Source: Umbelopsis ramanniana AG (taxonomy: Eukaryota > Mucoromycota > Umbelopsidomycetes > Umbelopsidales > Umbelopsidaceae). From it: 64,000 bases of DNA. The notes under the pieces were generated by a model. The model was not told the DNA's origin. It did no database searches and saw only the letters and a program-made list of their open reading frames with translations. This document shows positions 49,099-60,006 of the stretch, piece after piece. Where the stretch lies: the NCBI RefSeq assembly GCF_025399195.1, contig NW_026252101.1, positions 62,001 through 126,000 of the forward strand, written 5' to 3'. Positions within the stretch are counted from its first letter, which is position 1. Every line of letters begins with the position of its first letter. The position numbers and the translations under genes are program-made.

Positions 49099-49979
49099 AC
49101 GATACCCCCAAACTTCTCCTCAAATACCATCTAAACCTTTTATTGTATTGTGAGATGTACGAATCAAGAATAGCAAATACCCCACCTATGTACATGTTTT
49201 CTCTTTCTCTTTGATCCCAGCCCATACTTCATTTTTCTTTCATCCTCTTATGCCGCTTTAAACTTATACCAACATTACGGTTATTTTACGCCATGCCTAG
49301 TTTTCCTCCCACTTAGCTATGTTTATGCAGGCCATTCCCTTTCATTTGACTTCTCCAACCGCTTATTACTTTGAAGAATATGAAATAATATTTATAGAAT
49401 TTTTTTCGCGATGTCGATGGGAACGTAGTTGTTGAACCCCGGATAGTGGATATTAACTCATAGAAACCCCCTTTGATCATTTGCAGCTTTTCCTTACCTC
49501 ACAGACAATCATGCGCTTTCCCTCTAAGTAATAATAAAAAGTGAAATAAGGAGCTTTGATTGCGCGGCTTCCCCGCATTTCATAGATAGATTGAAGTGGT
49601 AGGATAATGTTGAAATTTAATACTGGATTATGTGCACTATCTCATTTTTCTCGTCGATGACCAACTCATCAATATAAATCCAACCATTATTCTACCCAAA
49701 GCATAAAAGCAAAGGACATTGTAAGCATCCATCAAAATTTCGTTAACATAGCAAATTATGTATATATCATTTCTCAGGGCTGTTATTCTGCCAAAGACAA
49801 GGTCTTGGCAATCATTTTGGTAGTTTCATATTATTGGTGGGTACGAGACAAAAGTGAAAGCTGTTCAGCCATGATTGGTTGAACTCAGCAAGAGGGCCAA
49901 CCAAAATCGGAGCTGATATCTACTCTGTTCGACTTTTTTGATTTTGAACCATCGTTACGTTCTACCCACCAATAACTTA
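49099..49979. other. Intergenic region, no gene recognised
   Basis: About 880 bp between two plus-strand genes. The first part is T/C-rich and probably the 3' UTR of the homeodomain gene. No open frame of coding appearance; the rest is presumably the upstream region of the Herp-like gene. Confidence 0.4.
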
Positions 49980-51454
49980 ATGGATGCCGAAAACCTGACG
50001 ATCCATGTACGCTCCCCATCACTCACAGAGACATTAGTTGTTAATGCCACTATCCATGATAAGATCCTGAGCGTCAAGCAATCATTGCAAAACATTCATC
50101 CATATAACCCAGACACAGCTAGCCAGCGCTTGATATATGCTGGCAGACAGTTAAAAGACGAAGACATACTATCCAATGTCTTGAACAAGGTAACGAGATT
50201 ATAAAAATTATTAGTTTTGGGTATATATCATTTCATTTAACTCCTATTCTTCCCCAAAACCAGGTCAATGAATCTAATATTTTCATATTCCATCTTGTGG
50301 TCAAACCGGGAGGCATGAATCCAGTGCCGCAACCTCGAAAACCAGTCGCAATGAAAGCACCAGAGCAACTAGTACATCTTGAAAATGAACCCAATCAAAA
50401 TGCTGGAGGAACTGCTTCAGCTGCAACATCACCTATTCCAACTAAATTATTAGCCCCTCCGCTCGCCCCGTCAGGAACCTCAACACAACCTACATTACCT
50501 TCGCCCTCGTACTCAGACACCACTCCTGGCCCATCCAAAATGAAAGAAAATGTCGAGAAGGTGCCAGAAACTACAGCAACATCATACCCAAATCCAGAGA
50601 TTGTAACCATCGAGTAAGTGGTATATTTCAGCCTCGCGAGTTTGAGTTACCCTAGTTCACCTGTGGTTCGCATTTTTGTAGTGGGAAACACTATCTGGCA
50701 GTCACCCCAGCGGTTGTGTCGCAGATTGAAGCCTACGAACAGTACTTGGTGACATACCAACAATATTATACGCAGTGGTACCAGTGGTATAACGCCAATT
50801 ACGTATTGAACACCATACCTGGCAATGCAGCCAGTCCACAAGGAACACCAAACACCCACCGAGAACAGCCTACAGCACCTGTAGCAGAGGATGCAGAGGC
50901 GGAGAGACAAAGAGCCGCACGGCGAGCAACAGTCGTATGGCTTGCAGCGAAATTAATGCTCGTGCTTTTTGTACTCACACGAAATGCTAGTATTCCGCGG
51001 ATGATATTCATCTACGTCTGTGCATTTGTTTTCTTCCTTTACCAAACGGGACAGCTTCGATTCATCGTTCGAAGGGTGCGGCCTTGGAGGAATACACCAG
51101 GTAAGAGAGATAGCTTTGGGAAAAAATGGACATTTTGGGATGATTAGAAAACGGTGATACTAAACACAACCTTGTTGGATACCAGCGACACCAACAGAGC
51201 CTTCCAGGGATACCAACACGGTAGCAGATCAGCCAATTACACGGCGGAGGATAATTGAGCGTGGAGTTTATACTTTTGTGGCGTCTCTGTTTCCAAGCTA
51301 TGGTCACGACCCTCGATTGGCCGAAGCAATAGATAATGCACAGCAGGAAGAGGTAATGTCTTTTTCTAGTCTGAACGGTTCTCAAGGACTGGCACAGTTT
51401 ATTGATTTTTTCCTTTCCTACCCAATCTCTTATTAGCCAATGGCCGGGTTGTAA
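49980..51454 (+). CDS. Herp/HERPUD-like ER membrane protein with ubiquitin-like domain
   Basis: Probable ER-associated degradation factor that organises the Hrd1 ubiquitin-ligase complex, as Herp does in animals and Usa1 in yeast. Exons 49980-50189, 50264-50613, 50682-51100, 51186-51352 and 51437-51454 give 387 residues. Residues 5-90 are a ubiquitin-like fold (LTIHVRSPS, RLIYAGRQLKDEDIL). A P/S/T-rich linker follows, then an aromatic segment (YQQYYTQWYQWYN). Two closely spaced hydrophobic segments (about 272-315) show the Herp-like pattern VWLAAKLMLVLFVL and FFLYQTGQLRF. The last exon encodes only five residues. The start is the ATG just before the Ubl domain; an upstream frame extension lacks support. 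Confidence 0.85.
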
Positions 51455-51632
51455 AGTGATGCGAAAATCAGATCAATTTCTCCTCTGTGCTACCGTAGAT
51501 ACAAAATTCGTGTTACATTGAACACAGTTGGAAGAAACACTGGCAGTTTCTAAAGACATAACAGATATTATTATGACCGCCATTGTTTTTTAGTTGTTTG
51601 TCCGTTTCTTTTTTCTATCTCTCAGTAAAAGT

Positions 51633-53563
51633 ATGTCGAGTGACGGCGCAAAAGCTGCACCGACCCCACAGTCTCGTACGAAGGGATCTCATAAACGAAC
51701 CTCATCTACATCTACTGGCATTACCACCAATGCTACGTCCACGCACCATCGTAAACCCTCATATACACAGAAAAACAGTTCCTCCTATCTCAACATCCCC
51801 CAAAACTTCAAATCCCTCGGGAGCATTCAGCAATCGCCCAATGAGGTGATCGATTTCCAACCTCACCTGCTGGTCGATAGCGATGATTCTCCTCCACAAT
51901 CATCTACACCATCCAAGAGAGACCGATACAAAAGTTTTTTCAGTTCATATAAACGACCCTCGCTCCTTATGGCCGAGCGCAATGGATATGCGAAAACGCA
52001 TCACCAGCTTCCGACTTCTAATGCTATGTTGCCTCTACGCTGGCCATCCTTCCTGCGGTACCGATGGCTACGGTTCCTCTTATTTATGTATGCGATTTTC
52101 TCGGTGTGCGTTACGTTTGTTCATCTTTTCCAATGGACATTTGATCAAAACTGGACGGAATTATCGGGCTACTCGTCGGATTTTTCAGGTACAGACATCG
52201 AGCGATGGTATTTTTAAGCTCACCGTCAAAATTTGCTAGCTTTGCTATGTCTTTTTGCTGACCTACTGCACTTCTTTCCTTCAGATTTCGGCCAAGATCG
52301 GTCCAACGTTTCTCACATCACACAAATGTCGCGAAACATAAAGTTTTCAAAGATGTTCTCGGATCAAATGCCTCAAAACTTGGACAATATCACCCCCTTT
52401 TTCTTGCGAGCAAAGAGATCGCCTGCAGAGTTAGATGTGTCACTCTTGACGGTGGTCACGGAGGATTCAGTGAACGATTTGGTTGATTTGGCGGAAATGT
52501 GGCAAGGACCTGTCTGTGCTGTACTTCACATTGAGGCTACGTCGGCACTACCACCTGATACCACCTCATTCTTGTTCCGGGTACGTCATATGCATGAAAG
52601 CAATCCATCCATGCGGGCTCACGTCGATATCCATTTGATCATCACCCCACCGAGAGAGAGCGAGAAGTTATCACTTTCATTGAATCAAGATCGAAACATG
52701 GCAAGATTGTTCGCTCGCAGTGAATTCGTGATCCACGTTGACCCAAGTATCTTGCACATCTCCGACATCACCTTTACCCTTGCCGCCAAACGAGAACATT
52801 ATCATGAACTTTTGCTCTCCGGTGATGTGTTGGTCATACCGTCCTTTGTGCATATGTCGTCGGCGGAAGAAGGTATTCCACAAGATAAACATACGGTTGT
52901 CGCTATGTTGGATGCCCTGGAAGTCGCTATGTATGATGCCAACCATAACATCAATAGCGGGCCTACCAATTTGGAACAATGGAAGAATAGCAAGACGTTG
53001 TATGCTGCCAAATACGAAGATAGCTATGCCCCCGTTGCTATCATGAGCCGAAGCCAAACACCGTGGTAAGTAAAACGTGACTTTTTTGATGGCCACCTCC
53101 TGAATCAACCCTTTGACACACCCTGGACTCAATATAAATTTCTCAAACTTGCAGGTGCCCTGAGCGTTTTACGGATAATCTGGCATCCTGCTTCTTAGGA
53201 ACTCATTTGGCAGGAGGTACCTTTTGGGTGTTGGCTGACGATTACGTCATTCAAGCTCCTAACGCGAAGGCAAACACCTTGAATAAAGCAGAGGTAAGAG
53301 GGATTTCCGGGTCTATATCCGGTGATTTGGGACACCCAAAGAAAAATGGCCCAGCCAATGCTCATTTGCCTTTTTTTTCTCAGGTCAAAATGCAGCAGGT
53401 GTTGTATAATAGATATGTGCCGGAGATGTGTGTGCATTATGCGAGAAAGCTGGCCTCTCTCGGACTATGGTCATCATCTGCAGCAGGCAACATCAAGTCA
53501 TGGGCAGGATGTCATAGCACGCGGTCTACCTGGCGCCAATTGACCGCGACCTCCGATAAATAA
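51633..53563 (+). CDS. Glycosyltransferase family 49 (LARGE/B4GAT1-like), type II membrane protein
   Basis: Predicted Golgi glycosyltransferase of the GT49 family, which in animals includes B4GAT1 and the second domain of LARGE. Exons 51633-52188, 52285-53065, 53155-53293 and 53384-53563 give 551 residues. The cytosolic tail (1-144) is S/T/P-rich, followed by one membrane anchor (about 145-170; LLFMYAIFSVCVTFV) and a lumenal stem. In the catalytic domain, LLTVVTEDSV and WQGPVCAVLHI open the fold, and W446-C-P-E-R-F451 with LAGGTFWVLADDYVIQ is the conserved C-terminal GT49 block. The position where relatives usually have a D-x-D metal motif reads VIHVDPS (336-340), so the first acidic residue seems replaced. 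Whether the enzyme is active is uncertain. Confidence 0.85.
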
Positions 53564-54232
53564 TTTCCCAACCAACTACCAAACACACCTCCTTCTCTCC
53601 CCCATCCTACACACCAACACCTCATAGAGCAACGTTTGTGTTCCTGACATGGATAACTCGATGCACTCATTGGCTGGCATAGAATAAAACACAAAGATAT
53701 ATGTGCATATGCTGTGCAGGTTATAGCCACTGCCCCGGCAGGGCACGCAATGCGCGCACAAGCTGTATATGGTGGGATTGGCTGGGCCCTTGTTGCATGG
53801 AGAGCAATTGATACAATGTGGCCGTTGTCGTTTTAAGCTTTGTGTCTATCCAATCTGATTGCACTCCCCCGCCAAAAAACAATTGGGGAATTTGCCTTCA
53901 GATGATCATGTCCACTGAATTTTACAACAGTGTTAGACAACACATTAACCCTTTATATGTGATTACCATCCTTGCTAAGCGAATCGAATGTTGAGCAGGA
54001 CCAGGGTAAATTTCGCTCCTTTCCATATCGTTGTATGCATCAGGAGACTCAAATGATGGTCTTGTACAGGAGTGCAGGATGCCTTCTGTCATCCATTTTT
54101 TTTTGCTAGCTGCAGGCTCCACCTTAATCCGCCTGTTTTCCCGCATTTTTCTACTAGTGATGATGGCCGCGCATTTTTTTTCTTTCTCCTTTTACCTTTC
54201 TTAGCTTGTACTTTTTTTGTTCTTTATCTACC
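53564..54232. other. Intergenic region, no gene recognised
   Basis: About 670 bp between the GT49 gene and a small gene on the same strand. Open frames here are short, Cys/Trp-rich and non-coding in appearance. T-rich tracts (54094-54103, 54175-54210) precede the next start. Confidence 0.4.
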
Positions 54233-54451
54233 ATGGGCATTGTACATACAGTCAAAAGTAGGATTGAATTGTGGCGTTTGGAGCGATATACCAAGCGAAG
54301 ATCTTGCCAGCTTCCCGGGTATACTCACAAAGGTAAGTACGGATACAACAACAGAAAACAGGAGGTAATATACATCAGTCCATTCACATATACTGGTGAC
54401 AGAGAGAGAGCTGAAAAGCAGCTTCAAAAATATGTTGAAAGGAAGGAGTAG
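54233..54451 (+). CDS. Small basic protein, possibly conserved in fungi
   Basis: A 72-residue open frame beginning in a good context (ACCATGG) after a pyrimidine-rich leader. The N-terminus MGIVHTVKSRIELWRLERYTKRR resembles, from memory, a widespread family of very small fungal proteins that begin MG-x-x-x-x-x-K-x-R-x-E-L-x-R-L-E and continue with a Tyr-rich tail; no function is known for them. The remainder (YISPFTYTG then RAEKQLQKYVERK) is charged. A potential 29-nt intron (54334-54362) would be too short and would shift the frame, so it was not used. Small size makes the call tentative. Confidence 0.5.
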   Translation: MGIVHTVKSRIELWRLERYTKRRSCQLPGYTHKGKYGYNNRKQEVIYISPFTYTGDRERAEKQLQKYVERKE

Positions 54452-55080
54452 AGACGACTTCAAATGCTCAGAGACCTACAATTCTAGCAGTCTGTGGGAG
54501 TGAAAAACTGGAATAACCCAGCTGGCTGGTCAATCGAAATGCCATTCCGTCTCCGCTACTATAGGGCATGGACGCAATGACATATTCTACCAATGTAATA
54601 AGCCAAAAGACTGAAGCGTTTTTAAGCAATAGATTAGTATATTCCCTCCTATAAACACATGGACATCCTATGGATAATCATGATAATGCTCAAAGCTATT
54701 ACTAGGTGTGTTCTGCTGCTATTTATTAATTCCCGGATGTCCTGCCGGAGAAACTACAATGCCGAGCATAATCGACTTTTATTCTGGCAAGTATTATGCG
54801 ATGGGATGCTGTAAAAGCGAATACTGCATAGTTTATTTGTCAGTACACTGACCTTATGAATGCACACAAACTTCAGAAGCACTGGTATGGCTTGTATCCA
54901 AATGGAATGGAGAAGTCATCCATATCCACTGATAATCTTGGGGAGGAAGACGAACCCAAATTTTTTTCGGCACCCGATAGCAAAGTGGTCAACGGGAAAA
55001 ATGATCAATAGCTGGCGGTAAACCCAAGAGGATTTTTTTTTTTTCAATCCTTCTACTCTTTGAGCCAGACAAATTCCAAA
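54452..55080. other. Intergenic region upstream of MPC2
   Basis: About 630 bp with no open frame of note on either strand. A 12-nt T-run and a pyrimidine-rich leader (55032-55060) lie just before the MPC2 start. No RNA gene recognised. Confidence 0.4.
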
Positions 55081-55638
55081 ATGGCCGCCCCTGCAGCAAC
55101 ACAGAGTGCTTTACAAAAGTTCATTAACTCACCAGCAGGTCCCAAGACCATTCACTTTTGGGCCCCTGCCATGAAATGGGTAAGATACGAAACAACAGGA
55201 CGATTATGTGATGAGATGAGTATTGACGAGTAGTGTCGTAGGCTTTGGTCATTGCCGGTGTCGGTGATCTTCAGCGCCCTGCTGAGGTTCTCTCTGCCTC
55301 TCAGAATGCCTGTAAGTAATCGTTTGCATTTCTTTTGTCTTGTGGGGGGAGGGCTACCTTACGTAGACCGCACTCCTAACTCGTTGCTACCAGCGCTCGC
55401 TGCCACCGGTTTGATTTGGACTCGCTATGCTATGGTCATCACTCCCAAGAACTGGACCCTCTGCACTGTCAATGTGTTTGTTGCTGCCACTGGTCTTACC
55501 CAACTTGCCAGAATTTACAAGTAGGTCCCATTTGGGTTCAAAATTCTCGAACCCTTTCCACTCATTAACGACGTCTTTCTTTGCAGGTACCGACAAACTG
55601 ATGAGTATAAGCAGAAGGTTGCTGAAGGCAAGGCCTAA
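55081..55638 (+). CDS. MPC2: Mitochondrial pyruvate carrier subunit 2
   Basis: Inner-membrane subunit that pairs with Mpc1 to import pyruvate into the mitochondrial matrix. Exons 55081-55179, 55242-55311, 55394-55520 and 55587-55638 give 115 residues, normal for the family (110-130). It shows all MPC2 marks: FWAPAMKW, then GVGDLQRPAEVLSASQN, TGLIWTRYAMVI and PKNWTLCTVN with the last hydrophobic helix. The C-terminus is charged (KYRQTDEYKQK). Four exons for 115 codons illustrate the intron density of this genome. An AATAAA signal at 55696 in the 3' region is a likely polyadenylation signal. The other subunit, Mpc1, is not in the window. Confidence 0.96.
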
Positions 55639-56045
55639 GCCCACTTCCTCACCATTGTTCATACCTCCCCTTCCCGCTCGTTTTATTTTGTCAATCAATA
55701 AAAAGGAAAAAACAAAACAAAAACAGGTAGTTGCCGTAGAGACCGGCTGGATTGTGGTGTTAGCTGGGTAAACGGTAGCACCCAAGTCAAAGACCACGAC
55801 CTTAGATTGAGCGCAAAACCAGGAATGACTTCAACATAGTATGCCCGTGATGGCGTATTAAATCTCCTTCCCATCAGAAAGGCCAAAACACTTCTTTCTC
55901 ATAAATATAAGCTATATTATATATAAAATTTGTGGCATAGGATAGTATTATAGACATTATTGTTTCACATTCATATCTAAATATGAACTATTGGTTGTTT
56001 TTTTCTGTTTCTACGACTGTTCAAGAAAAATATAAAAGACACAAT
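55639..56045. other. Convergent 3' regions of MPC2 and the Slm1-like gene
   Basis: About 400 bp between two stop codons on opposite strands. It contains AATAAAAAG at 55696 (MPC2 side) and AT-rich DNA (55895-55990). No gene seen. Confidence 0.45.
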
Positions 56046-58255
56046 CTAGCGCGGCGATGTAGGTCCGCTTTCCGGACCAGCAGAGATGTCGCTGGGCTGA
56101 CGTCCTTGAAGCATCGGTTTGTAACCGCCAATATAGGCATGCTTCGGCTTGGGTGAAGCAAGAGGTGGATTCTGACGTACAATGTTGGAAGGCACAGGAG
56201 AAGCCTCTTCATACGAGATGTCAGAGTCGCTATCAAAGGAAACATGGTGTTCCGCGGCAGGAATAGGAGATTTGGGAGGACTGTTGAGAGGACTGGACAA
56301 GATGGAATCATCGTCAAATTGAACGTGATGGGTCGAGGAATCCGTGGTGGTGGGTTCGCTCACTAGATGCTTAGTATCTGTGGATGGCTGCGGGGGCATG
56401 TCATGATAATTGTGAGGAGGATAGGTTGGGTGATCACTGTTGGGTGGATCGATGTCATAGGTCTTGACGTCCATAGGAACCCCCGCAGGAACAGGCGCAG
56501 GGCCAGGTGGAGGACGGTTTGCTAGGATCTGAAGCTGTTGATACCAATCGTTTTGTTCTTCCGAAGAAGATGCACGCAACGTGTAGGTACGCTCTCTGTT
56601 CATCATGCCAACCGTATTACGACCATGGATTTCAAGACCATAGCCTCCTTTGGTGGGCTCAAGAATAGTAACGGTGGTACTTGGGATATAAATGGAAAGC
56701 TCGGGATCCAGCTTGTCTTCAGGGCGGAACTCATGTAAATAGCCACAAGGCGTCAAAGCGTAGTATCGCTCATTGTAACTTCGCATCACGCCGGTCTTGC
56801 GACTGAGTTTACCCTTCTTGATGGCTTGGACCAGAGGGTCGAGCTTATTTGGATAATCAATATCACGATAGTTTCGGAACCCAGCATCTTCGCGTACTAA
56901 TTGATCACCATGCTTGGATACAAATTCATGCCATTCTGTATCCAGCTTGAGATTATCTAGGACATAGACGATGGACTCGACACTGGTGGAATGGCTATAT
57001 ATTTCCTTTGCACGACGATCGTAAAAGGTGCGCATAGCTGATTTGGTACTATCTACAATAGATCCTTCGAAAGTGGCTACTTCGCGTTGCAAAGCAATCA
57101 TGCGTTCATGAAGTCTGTTCTCCTCTTCAATCTGTTGCTTAAGTTGGTGCATGACATCTGAAAAAAAACCCCCCAAAAGTGAAATGAGAGAGGTGAGAAT
57201 GGGTGTGGAAAAAAAAAACAGAAAGCTCAATAGCAGCGTTCATCCCATCCATACTTACGAAGATTGGCAAGCCAAGGATCTTGTGATACCTGTTGACTGG
57301 GTTGCTGCAGTTTAGCCACTGCACACTGCTTGTCGAGAAAAGCCATCGCTTTTTTGGTTTGATCCATTTCTTTCCATAGAGTATCAAGATGAAGGCCTTC
57401 ATCATTCTTCATCTCACGCATTCTATCCTTAATCTTCTTCTTGATTCTTATCAAGGAAGGCAAAACGTTTTCCATGATGAATTTTGCAAAGTCATCATGG
57501 TCTTCTGAAACACTTTTGGATCCGTCCCTGAACGCCACGCACACATCCTGAATGCCGTTATCTTCCTTGAAATGACCTTCACGGATAGGCAACTGTATGA
57601 TACCTGACAACCGCATATAATTTCGAGCCATCTGGACCTCGGCCTTGGCGATTTCGTCAAAGTAATCTATAAACATCTTGATCATGACTCGCCAAGCATC
57701 AAGACGGCTAATAAGCACCTCAGACGGATTAATGCCATCTGAACTGGAGTTGAATCCTCCCGTACCAGATCGACCTATGGAACCTGATCTTCGAGATATT
57801 GAGTTTGATTTTTGTTGAGGAGGTCGAAATACAGGTGGTGGCTCGACCGCATTCGAGTTCGCATTCTTCATTCCCGGTGGTGGGCCTCTCGAATCGCGCT
57901 TGTTCAGTTCCCCAGGCTCGGATACTAGAGGCATTTGTACTGTTTGCTGTAGAGGCTGCGAGAAGTTCCTTTGTAGCTGCTGAGGAGGATTCGATATAGC
58001 AGGCGGCAACTGTGAAAGTCGTTGCTGGGGAAGTGGGGCTTGCGGTGACGCTGGTTCAGCGTTTGTTGGTATATTGGAAGGAGGGGCGTCAGATCCTGCA
58101 GTGGGTGGTAAAGAGTTACGATTACGTCGTAATGATAAACCTCGACTGATGGACTGTCGATTATTGGTAGTTTCAACTGGAACTGCTATCACGTTGTCAA
58201 AGTGTTCGGTAAAGCGTCCGGCACTGGGTGATTTTTGATGCCCATGGACACTCAT
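56046..58255 (-). CDS. SLM1: Slm1/Slm2-like BAR-PH domain protein
   Basis: Plasma-membrane (eisosome) PI(4,5)P2-binding protein that is an effector and activator of TORC2, controlling sphingolipid synthesis and actin. Exons 58255-57259 and 57157-56046 give 702 residues. The N-terminal ~165 residues are S/P/Q-rich. A BAR-like (F-BAR type) helical domain spans about 165-420 (EVLISRLDAWRVMIKMFIDYF, then a long charged helix and the second half after the intron). The PH domain is at about 447-545 (KGKLSRKTGVMRSYNERYYALTP, ending NDWYQQL). The tail is P/S/D-rich; no PxIxIT calcineurin site was identified with confidence. The exon 1 donor lies directly after DPWLANL and joins to VMHQLKQQ in frame. 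Identity to Slm proteins is by domain order. Confidence 0.92.
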
Positions 58256-60006
58256 AACTTGGATGTTGAAATAGATGCGATAGAGGTAAATGAGCGATGT
58301 GTTGTTAGGTTGGTAAATAAGAAAGAGAAGGAGAAAATTGGAGGGCTAAAGGACTTATTACCTCGCTCGGATTCCTTGATGCAGACACTCTAAAAAAGGA
58401 TTGAAAAGGTACGTCAGATGAGCCCAACGCCGCCAAAGAAAATTTATACTTGTGTAACTGAACCAGAAAGGCTATTGCTGTGATCCTTTGCTCGCAACGG
58501 CTATTTCTAGAAAAACTTGGATCATGATGTCAGCCCTTGGCATTCGTAAATGATGGGTGAAGCTATCCAGGTATGGAACTCAACGAATATGCCGTTATGT
58601 CTAAACTATTTGTTTGGCAAGCAATAATTAGTCCTTTCATGGCCTGGGAGAATCAAGCATAGTGTGGGTGGAGGCAAGTGTATAAAAGATCAGCAGAATA
58701 AGGTCTGCGCAATAGTGGAACAGTGAATGGTAGGTAACCCACTGTGGGTGTTTATTTTGTTTCAAATTATTGGTACATGAACTATCACTTTGACTTTTTG
58801 CGTGTTGTAAAAATCCTAAATAGCCCAAGGCTTGGTTGGTTGGCTGGCTTGAGCCATCAACCCCTTTGACCAAAAATCTTAAAACAACTAAAGAGCCTAC
58901 ACTTGGAGTGATACCAACGTTAGTTCCAACAATCAAGATGACAGGCTGGTGTAAGTTGCCTACTTTTACTTCCCCTTACTTTTTTTTGCAATCATGCGAT
59001 AGGCTATCGGTTTTGTCGATTGACACGTTGCCACCTTATAATATTTTTATTCAGACAAATTAAAACTGAGAGTCTGCACAACCACTAGGGGGTGGTGGTC
59101 AGATGCAAAATATTTAAAAACGTCGTATATCAGTCCAGACTTTGAAGATAGTCTACACTGATTGTAAGAGGAATGCAGCATGACGGCACCAATGCTTCAC
59201 CTTCCAAAAACCAAGCGACATTGTCAAAAACATATGTTGCATGTTGCTGTTCCTTTTGATATCCATGGCATCGATCGATTTTCCCAAGCGAACCATTTCC
59301 AAAACTTGGCTGTAAGACACATTGAATAAAACATGGATTCAGTTTGGATTGCACGTTTCCATCTTCCTCAAGGGCGTCGCGTCTTCAAGAAGGATTGTCA
59401 AGTCAAGTCAATTTCATTTAAACTTTTTTTTCTCTGGGCGCGCCAGTAGGCTGTGTTGACACTGGCGGCGCCACACCACGCCAGCAGTTTGAGGAGATGG
59501 AGCATGCATTAGGCCCCCAAAAAGGTGGAAACAGCGATGAGCGCTCAAAAAGGAAATCTCCTAAGCTACCGAAGGGTTGAGATTCCTTACTTTTTTCGCC
59601 TTGGAAGCTCAACGAACATTCAGAGCTTCAAAGAACAAGCGGAGATGACAAGGTTTTTTTTAGGTAAGTAAGCAAAAAACGATATAGCATGTCGGAGGGT
59701 TAAAGCAGACCGGCATTTCAAATTAGAAAAAAAGTAAAAAAAAAGCCTTTCACGTTAACTCACGTCTCGTCACCTTTTTTAATGCTAATTTCCAGCTCAT
59801 TGGGCGGCTTTAAGCTCTGGTGGGCAATTTCTTCACATATTATGGGAAAAGCATGGGGAAATGAGGGGATCCTAGTAAAAAAAGCTGCAGAAGCTGGAGT
59901 TGAAAATTCACCAGGTTGCATTCATGTATATTTGCTTCTCTCTGCATCTAGCTTGTTTCATTTTGTTTCTTTTCTTTTCAATTTCCTCTTTCATTCTTTG
60001 AATTGA
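58256..60006. other. Intergenic region between Slm1-like and ceramidase genes
   Basis: About 1.75 kb upstream of two divergent genes. Several short open frames on both strands (for example 58936-58637 and 59612-59418, minus; 59782-60006, plus) look non-coding. A small inverted repeat CTGGCG...CGCCAG lies at about 59461-59485. No RNA gene or mobile element seen. Confidence 0.4.

Noticed and set aside
54334-54362. A 29-nt GTAAGT...CAG segment inside the small protein gene
   Set aside because: Too short for splicing and its removal shifts the frame; reading through keeps an open frame to the stop.
59461-59485. Short inverted repeat CTGGCG/CGCCAG
   Set aside because: Six-base arms with no flanking duplication, open frame or second copy; not evidence for a mobile element.
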